Origin: Ralstonia mannitolilytica
GTDB taxonomy: Bacteria; Pseudomonadota; Gammaproteobacteria; Burkholderiales; Burkholderiaceae
DNA: 64,000 nt
Direction of reading: 5' to 3'
NCBI RefSeq assembly: GCF_905397375.1
Contig: NZ_CAJPVG010000009.1
Span: 1-64,000 of the forward strand
A program made the translations under genes and the position numbers. The notes under the pieces are model-generated. The model saw nothing but the letters and a program-made list of their open reading frames with translations, made no database searches and was not told the origin of the DNA. Below, in pieces: positions 32,567-41,180 of the stretch (position 1 is its first letter; every line of letters starts with the position of its first letter).

Positions 32567-33804
32567 GCGACACCCAGATCAAGCGCAGCGGCTTCATCGG
32601 GGCGACCATCGGCAGCGCCTGGGGCGGGCTGCGCGACGCTGTTTCGGGCGTCAAGCCAACGCGCTCCAAGATGATGGAATACGACCAGCCGCTGATGTGG
32701 GTGGCGATCGTGCTGCTCGGCCTCGGGCTGGTGATGGTGTATTCGGCGTCGATTGCGCTGCCCGATTCACCGAAGTACGCCAACTATACGAATGGGCACT
32801 TCCTGACGCGCCACGCCTTCTCGCTGTTGATCGGCGTGATCGGGGCCGTGGTGGCATTCCAGATCCCGGTGAAGTTCTGGGACAAGTACGCGCCCAAGCT
32901 GTTCATCCTCGCGCTGGTCCTGCTGATCGTGGTGCTGATTCCGCACGTGGGCAAGGGCGTGAACGGCGCGCGGCGCTGGTTGCCGCTCGGCATCATGAAC
33001 TTCCAGCCTTCCGAGCTGATGAAGCTGGCGGTCGTGCTGTACGCGGCCAATTACACCGTGCGCAAGCAGGACTGGATGCAGAGCGTGCGCAAGGGCTTCC
33101 TGCCGATGGGCGTGGCGGTGGCGTTCGTCGGTTCGCTGCTGCTGCTGGAGCCCGACATGGGCGCGTTCCTCGTGATTGCCGCCGTGGCCATGGGCATCCT
33201 GTTCCTGGGCGGCGTGAACGGCAAGCTGTTCGGCGGACTGGTGCTGACGGCCGTCTCGACGTTCTCGCTGCTGATCGTGGCCTCGCCGTGGCGGCGCGAG
33301 CGCATCTTCGCGTACCTGAACCCGTGGCAAGAGGAATACGCGCAGGGCAAGGCGTACCAGCTGACGCACTCGCTCATCGCCTTCGGGCGCGGCGAGTGGA
33401 CCGGCGTCGGCCTGGGCGGCAGCATCGAGAAGCTGCACTACCTGCCCGAAGCGCATACCGACTTCATCCTGGCCGTGATCGGCGAGGAGCTCGGTTTTGT
33501 CGGCGTGCTGATCGTGATCCTGCTGTTCTACTGGATGGTGCGCCGCGCGTTCGAGATCGGCCGCACCGCGCTGCAGCTCGACCGCACGTTCGCCGGGCTG
33601 GTCGCCAAGGGGCTGGGCATCTGGATCGGCTGGCAGGCGTTCATCAACATGGGCGTGAACCTCGGTCTGCTGCCGACCAAGGGCCTGACGCTGCCGATGG
33701 TCAGCTACGGCGGCTCGGGCATCCTGATGAACTGCGTGGCGCTCGCGCTGCTGCTGCGCATCGACTATGAAAACCGCGTGCTGATGCGTGGGGGCAAGGT
33801 ATGA
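32563..33804 (+). CDS. ftsW: Peptidoglycan glycosyltransferase FtsW
   Basis: 413-residue SEDS-family polymerase of septal peptidoglycan with ten membrane helices, partner of FtsI. A cytoplasmic N terminus of about 40 residues is followed by VMVYSASIALP (first helix end). The SEDS signature regions NFQPSELMKLA, PDMGAFLVI (catalytic aspartate region) and MVSYGGSGILMNC near the C terminus are intact. ATGA overlaps with murD upstream and murG downstream. Confidence 0.95.
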   Translation: MSDTQIKRSGFIGATIGSAWGGLRDAVSGVKPTRSKMMEYDQPLMWVAIVLLGLGLVMVYSASIALPDSPKYANYTNGHFLTRHAFSLLIGVIGAVVAFQIPVKFWDKYAPKLFILALVLLIVVLIPHVGKGVNGARRWLPLGIMNFQPSELMKLAVVLYAANYTVRKQDWMQSVRKGFLPMGVAVAFVGSLLLLEPDMGAFLVIAAVAMGILFLGGVNGKLFGGLVLTAVSTFSLLIVASPWRRERIFAYLNPWQEEYAQGKAYQLTHSLIAFGRGEWTGVGLGGSIEKLHYLPEAHTDFILAVIGEELGFVGVLIVILLFYWMVRRAFEIGRTALQLDRTFAGLVAKGLGIWIGWQAFINMGVNLGLLPTKGLTLPMVSYGGSGILMNCVALALLLRIDYENRVLMRGGKV

Positions 33805-34889
33805 CGGTCGGCACGCCACCGCGCACGCTCCTCGTCATGGCCGGCGGTACGGGCGGCCACATCTTCCCCGCGCTGTCGGTCGCCAAGCTGCTGGCCGCGC
33901 GTGGCTGGAAGGTGGTTTGGCTGGGCAACGCGAACGGCATGGAAGGCCAGCTTGTGCCCAAGCACGGCTTTCCGCTGGAGTCGGTGCAGTTTGGCGGTGT
34001 GCGCGGCAAGGGTCTCGTCACCAAGTTCCTGCTGCCGCTCAACCTGCTGCGCGCGTTCTGGCAAAGCCTCGGCGTCGTGCGCCGCGTGCGTCCGAACGTG
34101 GTGCTCGGCATGGGCGGCTATATCACCTTCCCGGGCGGCATGATGAGCGTGCTGCTGGGCCGCCCGCTCGTGCTGCACGAACAGAATTCGATTGCCGGTC
34201 TCGCCAACCGCGTGCTGGCGCGTGTGGCGGATCGCGTGCTGTGCGCCTTCCCTAACGCGCTGGCCGGTGCCGAATGGGTCGGCAACCCGATCCGCGCGGA
34301 CCTGGCAGCGCTGTCGTCGCCGCAGGCGCGCTATGCGGAGCGCACCGGCCCGCTGCGCGTGCTGGTGGTGGGCGGCAGCCTCGGGGCGGCGGCCCTGAAC
34401 GACGTGGTACCGAAGGCGATGGCGCTGCTGCCGGCCCACACGCGCCCGATCGTCATCCACCAGGCCGGCGCCAAGCAGATCGACACGCTGCGCGCGAACT
34501 ACGCCGCAGCGGGCATCGACGAGGCCCACGCGCATGCCGTCCCGTTCATCGACGATATGGCGGCCGCCTATGCGCATGCCGATCTCGTGATCTGCCGCGC
34601 GGGCGCCATGACCGTCTCCGAAGTGGCCGCGGCCGGTGTCGCTGCGCTGTTCGTTCCGTTCCCGCATGCAGTGGACGACCACCAGACCACCAACGCGCGG
34701 TTCCTTTCCGAACGCGGCGCGGCCTTGCTGGTGCCCCAGCCGGAACTGAGTCCGGCGTCGCTGGCAGATACACTCGCGCACCTGACGCGTGCCCAATTGG
34801 CCGATATGGCGGCCAAGGCACGCGAGCAGGCGAGGCCGGAAGCGGCCGAGCGGGTTGCCGACGTGTGTGTCGCCGTAAGCCGCACATAG
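33801..34889 (+). CDS. murG: UDP-GlcNAc:lipid I N-acetylglucosaminyltransferase
   Basis: 362 residues, GT28 family, GT-B fold, membrane-associated on the cytoplasmic side; converts lipid I to lipid II. Glycine-rich loop MAGGTGGHIFPALS at residues 13-26, second loop VVGGSLGAAALN in the C-terminal half, and the UDP-GlcNAc-binding FIDDMAAAYAHADLVICRAGAMT region. ATG 33801 overlaps the ftsW stop. Confidence 0.96.
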   Translation: MTVGTPPRTLLVMAGGTGGHIFPALSVAKLLAARGWKVVWLGNANGMEGQLVPKHGFPLESVQFGGVRGKGLVTKFLLPLNLLRAFWQSLGVVRRVRPNVVLGMGGYITFPGGMMSVLLGRPLVLHEQNSIAGLANRVLARVADRVLCAFPNALAGAEWVGNPIRADLAALSSPQARYAERTGPLRVLVVGGSLGAAALNDVVPKAMALLPAHTRPIVIHQAGAKQIDTLRANYAAAGIDEAHAHAVPFIDDMAAAYAHADLVICRAGAMTVSEVAAAGVAALFVPFPHAVDDHQTTNARFLSERGAALLVPQPELSPASLADTLAHLTRAQLADMAAKAREQARPEAAERVADVCVAVSRT

Positions 34890-34909
34890 GGGCATAGGAA
34901 AGAATCGAT

Positions 34910-36325
34910 ATGAAGCACATTGTCAAAAACATCCATTTCGTGGGCATCGGCGGGGCCGGCATGAGCGGCATCGCCGAGGTGCTGCTGAACCTGGGCTACC
35001 GCGTGACGGGCTCGGACCTGGGCAGCAGCGCGACCACGCAGCGCCTGGCATCGCTGGGCGCGACCATCATGCAGGGCCATGCGCCGGAACACATCGTCGG
35101 CGCGAATGCCGTGGTGGTATCGACTGCCGTGCGCGGCGACAACCCGGAAGTCCTGGCCGCACGCGCCAAGCGCATTCCGATCGTGCCGCGCGCCGTGATG
35201 CTGGCCGAACTGATGCGTCTGAAGCAGGGCATCGCGATTGCCGGCACGCACGGCAAGACGACGACCACGAGCCTCGTTGCCTCCGTGCTGGCCGAGGGCG
35301 GCCTCGATCCGACCTTCGTGATCGGCGGGCGCCTCAACTCTGCCGGCGCCAACGCACGGCTTGGCACGGGCGATTTCATCGTCGCCGAGGCGGACGAATC
35401 CGACGCGTCGTTCCTGAACCTGTTCCCCGTGATCGAAGTCATCACCAACATCGATGCCGACCACATGGACACCTACGGGCACGACTTCGCGCGGCTGAAG
35501 CAGGCGTTCATCGAGTTCACGCATCGCCTGCCGTTCTACGGCATCGCGGTGCTGTGCGTGGATGATCCGAACGTGCGCGAGATCCTGCCATTCGTCTCCA
35601 AGCCCGTCGTGCGCTATGGCTTCGCCGAAGACGCGCAGATTCGTGCCGTCAACGCGCGCGCCGTCGATGGCCGCATGGAATTCACCGTCATCCGGCAGCT
35701 CAACGGCCACGCCGAGCCGCCGCTGGCGATTACGCTGAACCTGCCGGGCATGCACAACGTGCAGAACGCGCTGGCTGCGATCGCCATCGCCACCGAGCTG
35801 GAAGTGCCCGACGAGGCCATCGTCAAGGCGCTGGCCGAGTTCAACGGCGTGGGCCGCCGCTTCCAGCGTTACGGCGAAGTGCCGACCGCCGACGGCAAGG
35901 GCACCTTCACGCTCATCGACGACTACGGTCACCACCCGGTCGAGATGGCCGCCACGCTGGCCGCTGCACGTGGCGCGTTCCCCGATCGACGCCTCGTGCT
36001 GGCGTTCCAGCCGCACCGCTTCACGCGCACGCGCGATTGCTTTGAAGACTTCGTGAAGGTGCTCGGCACGGTGGATGCGCTGCTGCTGGCCGAGGTCTAT
36101 GCCGCTGGCGAGCCGCCTATCGTGGCGGCCGACGGTCGCTCGCTCACGCGCGCGCTGCGTGTAGCCAACAAGGTCGAGCCCGTATTCGTGGAACAGATTG
36201 AAGACATGCCGCAAGCGATCCTCGATGCGGCACAGAACGGCGACGTGGTCATCACCATGGGCGCAGGGTCCATCGGCCAGGTGCCCGGCCAGGTCGCCGC
36301 GCGTCAGGCAGGAGCACGGGCATGA
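34910..36325 (+). CDS. murC: UDP-N-acetylmuramate--L-alanine ligase
   Basis: 471 residues; first amino-acid-adding Mur ligase, adds L-alanine to UDP-MurNAc. NAD-like fold start VKNIHFVGIGGAGMSGIAE, ATP loop GTHGKTTTTS at about residues 112-121, EADESDASF, and DDYGHHPVEM at about residue 345. ATG at 34910 with an AGGAAAGA site, 20 bases after murG. The end overlaps ddl by ATGA. Confidence 0.96.
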   Translation: MKHIVKNIHFVGIGGAGMSGIAEVLLNLGYRVTGSDLGSSATTQRLASLGATIMQGHAPEHIVGANAVVVSTAVRGDNPEVLAARAKRIPIVPRAVMLAELMRLKQGIAIAGTHGKTTTTSLVASVLAEGGLDPTFVIGGRLNSAGANARLGTGDFIVAEADESDASFLNLFPVIEVITNIDADHMDTYGHDFARLKQAFIEFTHRLPFYGIAVLCVDDPNVREILPFVSKPVVRYGFAEDAQIRAVNARAVDGRMEFTVIRQLNGHAEPPLAITLNLPGMHNVQNALAAIAIATELEVPDEAIVKALAEFNGVGRRFQRYGEVPTADGKGTFTLIDDYGHHPVEMAATLAAARGAFPDRRLVLAFQPHRFTRTRDCFEDFVKVLGTVDALLLAEVYAAGEPPIVAADGRSLTRALRVANKVEPVFVEQIEDMPQAILDAAQNGDVVITMGAGSIGQVPGQVAARQAGARA

Positions 36326-37326
36326 CGACTATGACGACCGGTCCGTTCGTTGCGCATCCGGCCATCGATCCGAAAGCCCTCGGCAAGGTGGGCGTCCTGC
36401 TGGGCGGCCGTTCTGCCGAGCGTGAAATCTCGCTGCTGTCGGGCAAAGGCGTGCTGGCGGCGCTGCGCTCGCGTGGCGTCGACGCGCATCCGTTTGATCC
36501 GGGCGTGCAGCCGGTGGCCGACCTCGCCAAACAGGGTTTCGACCGCGTGGTGATCTCGCTGCACGGCCGCTTTGGAGAAGACGGCACGATCCAGGGCCTG
36601 CTCGAGCAGTTTGGCATTCCGTACACCGGTAGCGGCGTACTCGCGTCTGCGCTGGCGATGGACAAGGAAGCCACCAAGCGCCAATGGCAGACGCATGGCC
36701 TGCCGACGCCCGACTTCGTCATGCTGCACGCAGACGCCGACTGGCAAGCCGTGGCCGACCGGCTTGGCCTGCCGCTGATCGTCAAGCCCGCGCGTGAAGG
36801 TTCGTCGATCGGCCTGACGAAGGTGACGAACGTGGCCGAACTGCCTGCCGCCTACGAGAAGGCCGCGCGCCTGGACCGCGACGTGATGGCCGAGCAATTC
36901 ATCGACGGCGACGAGCTGACCTGCCCCGTCATCGGCGAGGGTGAGAGCGCCACGGCGCTGCCGCTCATCCGCATCGTCGCGCCGCAGGCCAACTACGACT
37001 ACCAGAACAAGTACTTCACCGACGACACGCGCTACGAGTGCCCCGCACCGATTCCCGCCGATGTGGCCGCACGCGTGCAGGCGCTGGTGGTGCAGGCGTA
37101 TCGCGGGCTGGGGTGCCGCGGTTGGGGCCGCGCCGACATCATGCTGCGCAAGTCCGACAACGCGCCGTTCCTGCTGGAGATGAATACGTCGCCGGGCATG
37201 ACCGGCCATTCGCTGGTGCCGATGGGCGCGCGCGCCGCGGGCATCAGCTACGAAGACTTCGTGCTGCAGCTGGCGGCCTCCGCATCGCTGGAGCTGCACG
37301 CGAGCAGCGACTGGAAACCTGAATAA
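36322..37326 (+). CDS. ddlB: D-alanine--D-alanine ligase
   Basis: 334-residue ATP-grasp enzyme that makes D-Ala-D-Ala for MurF. Motifs: VLLGGRSAEREISLLSGKGV at the N terminus, LHGRFGEDGTIQGLLE, the ATP-grasp lysine region LIVKPAREGSSIGLTKV, and RADIMLRKSDNAPFLLEMNT for metal binding. ATG 36322 overlaps murC; a second in-frame ATG at 36331 is equally usable. The gene is 37 bases before ftsQ. Confidence 0.95.
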   Translation: MTTMTTGPFVAHPAIDPKALGKVGVLLGGRSAEREISLLSGKGVLAALRSRGVDAHPFDPGVQPVADLAKQGFDRVVISLHGRFGEDGTIQGLLEQFGIPYTGSGVLASALAMDKEATKRQWQTHGLPTPDFVMLHADADWQAVADRLGLPLIVKPAREGSSIGLTKVTNVAELPAAYEKAARLDRDVMAEQFIDGDELTCPVIGEGESATALPLIRIVAPQANYDYQNKYFTDDTRYECPAPIPADVAARVQALVVQAYRGLGCRGWGRADIMLRKSDNAPFLLEMNTSPGMTGHSLVPMGARAAGISYEDFVLQLAASASLELHASSDWKPE

Positions 37327-37363
37327 CCGACCAAACGTCAGCCAAACCGGATAGCACAACGTT

Positions 37364-38248
37364 ATGTGGCACAACACCCGTCTCCTCAATACCGTCGCGA
37401 CCGCGCTGTATGCGCTGCTCGCGCTGGCGGCATTGGGCGTGGGGGCGATGTGGCTGATACAGCGTCCGATGTTCCAACTGCAGCACGTGCGCGTGATGCC
37501 GATGGCCGGCAGCGAGCTGCGCCATGTGAACGTGCCCAGCGTGCGCGCGAATGCGCTGGTGAAGCTGCGGGGCAACTTCTTCACGCTGAACCTCGACGAG
37601 GCGCGTGCCGCGTTCGAGTCGGTGCCGTGGGTGCGGCGTGCGAGCGTGCGCCGCGTGTGGCCGAACGGGTTGCTGGTGGAAGTGCAGGAGCACGAAGCAC
37701 TCGGCACCTGGGGCGGCAATGAGTCCGGCAAGCTGGTCAACACGTATGGCGAAGTGTTCGTCGCCAACCTGGCCGAAGCCGAGGACGACACCGATCTCGT
37801 CGCGCTGGCCGGGCCGGAGGGGACCGAGCAGGACGTGGTCGACAAGCTGGAAACGATGACCGAGTGGTTCAAGCCGCTGAATGCCGAGCCGGTGAGCGTG
37901 ACGCTGACAGATCGCTACGCCTGGCGTGCCAGGCTGTCCAACGGCACGGTCGTCGAGTTCGGCCGGGAGTTGAATGACGATGACCGCAGCGCGCTGGCTG
38001 CGCGTGCCCGCCGCTTCGTGCGCGCGTGGCCGCAGGTGACGCAGCGCTGGGGCGGTCAGATCGAATACGCCGATCTGCGCTACCCCAACGGGTTCGCAGT
38101 TCGGGCGGCGGGTGTGCGCTTCCTGACCGATGCGCAGGCTGCGGTGCTGGCCAAGGGGGGCAAGCTGCCCAGCACCGGCAATGCTGCAAAGAAGACGAAT
38201 GCAGCGGCCAACAACAAAGCAACGCGAAGCACAGAGAAAACGCGATGA
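37364..38248 (+). CDS. ftsQ: Cell division protein FtsQ
   Basis: 294-residue bitopic membrane protein of the FtsQLB complex. One transmembrane helix at about residues 8-30 (VATALYALLALAALGVGAMW), then a POTRA domain (FQLQHVRV to LFTLNLDEARAAFESVPWVRRASVRRVWPNGL region) and the beta domain ending in YPNGFAVRAAG. The last about 30 residues form a Lys/Asn/Thr-rich tail without family conservation. The stop overlaps ftsA by ATGA. Confidence 0.92.
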   Translation: MWHNTRLLNTVATALYALLALAALGVGAMWLIQRPMFQLQHVRVMPMAGSELRHVNVPSVRANALVKLRGNFFTLNLDEARAAFESVPWVRRASVRRVWPNGLLVEVQEHEALGTWGGNESGKLVNTYGEVFVANLAEAEDDTDLVALAGPEGTEQDVVDKLETMTEWFKPLNAEPVSVTLTDRYAWRARLSNGTVVEFGRELNDDDRSALAARARRFVRAWPQVTQRWGGQIEYADLRYPNGFAVRAAGVRFLTDAQAAVLAKGGKLPSTGNAAKKTNAAANNKATRSTEKTR

Positions 38249-39477
38249 GCAAGGAATACAAGGATCTTCTGGTCGGGCTGGATATCGGCACCTCCAAGGT
38301 GGTGGCGGTGGTGGCCGAGTTGCGTCCCGACGGCGCCTACGAGGTCATCGGCATGGGCCAGACCGAATCGAAGGGGCTGAAGAAGGGCGTGGTGGTCAAC
38401 ATCGAGGCGACCGTCCAGTCGATCCAGAAGGCGCTCGAAGAAGCGGAGCTGATGGCCGACTGCAAGATCAGCGAGGTCTTCACGGGCATCGCCGGCAGCC
38501 ATATCCGCAGCTTCAACTCCAGCGGCATGGTGGCGATCAAGGACAAGGAAGTCACCTCCACCGACGTCGCGCGCGTGATCGAGACCGCCAAGGCCGTCAA
38601 CATCCCGACCGACCAGCAGATCCTGCACATCCTCACGCAGGAATTCATCATCGACGGCCAGGAAGACGTGCGCGAGCCGATCGGCATGAGCGGCATCCGG
38701 CTCGAGGTGAAGGTGCACATCGTGACCGGCGCGGTGAGCGCGGCACAGAACATCGTGAAGTGCGTGCGCCGTTGCGGGCTCGAAGTGCACGACCTGATCC
38801 TGCAGCCGCTCGCCTCGAGCCTGGCGGTGCTGACCGAAGACGAGAAGGAACTCGGCGTCGTGCTGGTCGATATCGGCAGTGGCACGACCGACATCGCCAT
38901 TTTCAGCGAAGGCGCGATCCGCCACACGGCCGTGATCCCCATCGCCGGCGACCAGATCACCAACGACATCGCCATGGCCCTGCGCACGCCCACGCCGGAC
39001 GCCGAGGACATCAAGATCCAGTACGGCATCGCCAAGCAGGTATTGGCCGATCCGGACGAGATGATCGATGTGCCGGGCGTCGGCGACCGCGGCCCTCGCA
39101 CGCTGAGCCGCCAGGCGCTGGCCGCCGTGATCGAGCCGCGCGTGGAAGAGCTGTTCTCGCTCGTGCACCAGGTGGTGCGCGAATCCGGCTACGAGGAGCT
39201 GCTCTCCAGCGGCGTGGTCCTCACCGGCGGTACGGCAATGATGCCGGGCATGGTCGAGCTTGGCGAAGACATGTTCCTGAAGCCGGTGCGCGTGGGCGTG
39301 CCCGAGTACCGCGGCAATCTGCACGAAGTCGTGAAGAGCCCGCGTTACGCCACGGTGATGGGCCTGTTGCAGGAAGGCCGCGTGCAGCGCATGCGTGGCC
39401 GCAAGGTGGTGGTGCAGTCCGGTTCGGTCAAGCAGATCTGGACGCGCATGAAGGAATGGTTCATCGGCAATTTCTAG
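38245..39477 (+). CDS. ftsA: Cell division protein FtsA
   Basis: 410-residue actin-like ATPase that tethers FtsZ to the membrane. Phosphate-binding motifs LLVGLDIGTSKVVAVVAE at the N terminus and VVLVDIGSGTTDIAIF at about residues 205-220; GVVLTGGTAMMPGM for adenosine binding. The C-terminal amphipathic membrane-targeting helix is IWTRMKEWFIGNF. ATG 38245 overlaps ftsQ; the open frame further upstream is a shadow of ftsQ. Confidence 0.96.
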   Translation: MSKEYKDLLVGLDIGTSKVVAVVAELRPDGAYEVIGMGQTESKGLKKGVVVNIEATVQSIQKALEEAELMADCKISEVFTGIAGSHIRSFNSSGMVAIKDKEVTSTDVARVIETAKAVNIPTDQQILHILTQEFIIDGQEDVREPIGMSGIRLEVKVHIVTGAVSAAQNIVKCVRRCGLEVHDLILQPLASSLAVLTEDEKELGVVLVDIGSGTTDIAIFSEGAIRHTAVIPIAGDQITNDIAMALRTPTPDAEDIKIQYGIAKQVLADPDEMIDVPGVGDRGPRTLSRQALAAVIEPRVEELFSLVHQVVRESGYEELLSSGVVLTGGTAMMPGMVELGEDMFLKPVRVGVPEYRGNLHEVVKSPRYATVMGLLQEGRVQRMRGRKVVVQSGSVKQIWTRMKEWFIGNF

Positions 39478-39504
39478 GCGCGTGTGCGCTCAGGGTTGGC
39501 GATG

Positions 39505-39521
39505 TGCTCCCCGGGGGAGCA
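39505..39521 (+). other. Hairpin in the ftsA-ftsZ spacer
   Basis: TGCTCCCCGGGGGAGCA forms a seven-base-pair stem with a three-base loop, followed 10 bases on by a T-rich run (TTTCTTGTTTTTGATGTTTTT). It looks like a partial terminator or attenuator in the 136-base ftsA-ftsZ gap. Confidence 0.45.
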
Positions 39522-39616
39522 AGTGGGTTTCTTGTTTTTGATGTTTTTCGTTCAGGAACCAGGAGTTGCGGCGGGGAGGCTGCATCGTCTGGGACTGATC
39601 ACTTCTGGAGGCAATG

Positions 39617-40816
39617 ATGGACTTTGACATGATCGAAACGGAAATGCAGGACGGCACCATCATCAAGGTGGTCGGCGTCGGTGGTGCGGGCGGGAACGCC
39701 GTGCAGCACATGATCAACCGCGGCGTGCAAGGCGTGGAATTCATCTGCATGAACACCGATGCGCAGGCGCTCAAGCGCTCGACCGCATCGCGCGTGCTGC
39801 AGCTGGGCAACACGGGCCTGGGTGCCGGCGCCAAGCCCGAGGTCGGCAGGCACTGCGCAGAAGAAGCCCGTGAGCAGATTGCTGACGCACTGCGCGGCGC
39901 ACACATGGTGTTCATCACCGCCGGCATGGGCGGCGGCACGGGCACGGGCGCCGCTCCGGTCGTCGCACAGATCGCCAAGGAGATGGGCATCCTGACCGTG
40001 GGCGTGGTCTCCAAGCCGTTCGATTTTGAAGGCGCACGCCGCGCCAAGGTGGGCGAGTCGGGCGCCAACGAACTGGAAGGCAACGTCGATTCGCTGATCG
40101 TCGTGCTCAACGAGAAGCTCTTCGAAGTCATGGGCGACGACGCCGAGATGGACAAGTGTTTCCAGTGCGCCGACGACGTGCTGCACAACGCCGTGGCCGG
40201 CATCGCCGAAATCATCAACGTCGATGGCCTGGTGAACGTCGACTTTGAAGACGTGAAGACGGTGATGGGCGAACAGGGCAAGGCGATGATGGGCACGGCT
40301 ACCGTGTCCGGCGTCGACCGCGCACGCCTGGCTGCCGAGCAGGCCGTGGCCAGCCCGCTGCTGGAAGGCGTGGACCTGTCGGGCGCACGCGGCGTGCTGG
40401 TCAACATCACGGCCAGCCGCTCGCTCAAGCTGTCCGAGACCAAGGAGGTGATGAACACCATCCGCAGCTATGCCGCGGAAGATGCCACCGTCATTTTCGG
40501 TACGGTCTACGACGACGCCATGGGCGATGCGCTGCGCGTAACGGTCGTGGCCACGGGCCTGGGCCGCGCCAACCGGAACAAGCAGCAACAGCAGCAGACG
40601 ATGACCCTGCTCAAGACCGGTACCGACAACCAGCCGGTGGCCTTCGGCGGCGGCGCCGGCCATTCGGTGGCGGCCGCGCCGGACTACAGCAACTTCGACA
40701 CCCCGGCTGTGTGGCGCAGTTCGCGTGAGTCGGCATCGGCCCACGTGGCGGCACTGCAAGAGAAGGGCGTCGACACGTACGACATTCCGGCCTTCCTGCG
40801 CAAGCAGGCGGACTGA
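39617..40816 (+). CDS. ftsZ: Cell division protein FtsZ
   Basis: Tubulin-like GTPase that forms the Z-ring, 399 residues. GGAGG at 39607-39611 lies 5 bases before the ATG at 39617 and only 2 before the ATG at 39614, so MDFDMIETEM at 39617 is preferred. The GTP-binding signature GGGTGTG is at about residue 105, VGVGGAGGNAVQHM at about 19, and the T7 loop region GLVNVDFEDVKTVM in the middle. A glutamine-rich stretch (QQQQQ) starts the variable linker and the conserved tail peptide DTYDIPAFLRKQAD binds FtsA and ZapD. A putative attenuator precedes the gene. Confidence 0.97.
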   Translation: MDFDMIETEMQDGTIIKVVGVGGAGGNAVQHMINRGVQGVEFICMNTDAQALKRSTASRVLQLGNTGLGAGAKPEVGRHCAEEAREQIADALRGAHMVFITAGMGGGTGTGAAPVVAQIAKEMGILTVGVVSKPFDFEGARRAKVGESGANELEGNVDSLIVVLNEKLFEVMGDDAEMDKCFQCADDVLHNAVAGIAEIINVDGLVNVDFEDVKTVMGEQGKAMMGTATVSGVDRARLAAEQAVASPLLEGVDLSGARGVLVNITASRSLKLSETKEVMNTIRSYAAEDATVIFGTVYDDAMGDALRVTVVATGLGRANRNKQQQQQTMTLLKTGTDNQPVAFGGGAGHSVAAAPDYSNFDTPAVWRSSRESASAHVAALQEKGVDTYDIPAFLRKQAD

Positions 40817-41180
40817 TCCGGCACGTTGGCAGGATAGGTAGCGCCCGCGCACGTCAGGCTGCTTGCGGCACGCCGCGCTGCGTGCGGTTCACGGCTCCCC
40901 TCCGTGACCGCCGTCGTGTGGTGGATCGCTGCTCGCCGGCCGACAGCGCGCGACGCCACGGACACAGTCGTTGCCGCCGGGTGGGTTGGCCTCTGGCCGC
41001 CTCCCCGGAAGGGTCCAGCCCGCCCGGTGGGTGTGCCCGTTCGTCGCGTAGCGCGCGGTCTCCCGTCCTGCCTGCTGCCGCGTGATGTCGTTGTCTCCCA
41101 AGACCGCCCGCGTGAGTCGCTCTCGCGCGGGCGGTCTCGTTCTATGATCGCGCTATCCGCGCATACGCTTTCCGACCAAC
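40817..41180 (+). ncRNA. Structured ftsZ-peroxiredoxin intergenic region (candidate RNA element)
   Basis: 364 bases without a convincing gene but with three strong stem-loops when read as plus-strand RNA: (1) GCGGTTCACGG with CCGTGACCGC (40884-40894 / 40902-40911, one bulged T); (2) a 16-bp helix between 40974-40989 and 41015-41030, with all 16 positions paired, three of them as G-U; (3) a perfect 12-bp stem 41101-41112 / 41126-41137. The G-U pairs of hairpin 2 would be mismatches on the other strand, so the fold is specific for plus-strand RNA. Possible roles are a 3' UTR of the ftsZ message with an end structure, or a small RNA; no promoter of its own was identified. Confidence 0.35.
41101..41137 (+). 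terminator. Terminator-like hairpin before the peroxiredoxin gene
   Basis: AGACCGCCCGCG/CGCGGGCGGTCT, 12 perfect base pairs, loop of 13. The following CGTTCTATG is poor in T, so termination may be incomplete. A -10-like TATGAT at 41143-41148 directly behind it may start the peroxiredoxin transcript. Confidence 0.5.

Noticed and set aside
36304..37872. 522-residue minus-strand frame across ddlB and ftsQ
   Set aside because: Antisense shadow; no domain, and the plus-strand genes are complete with coupled starts.
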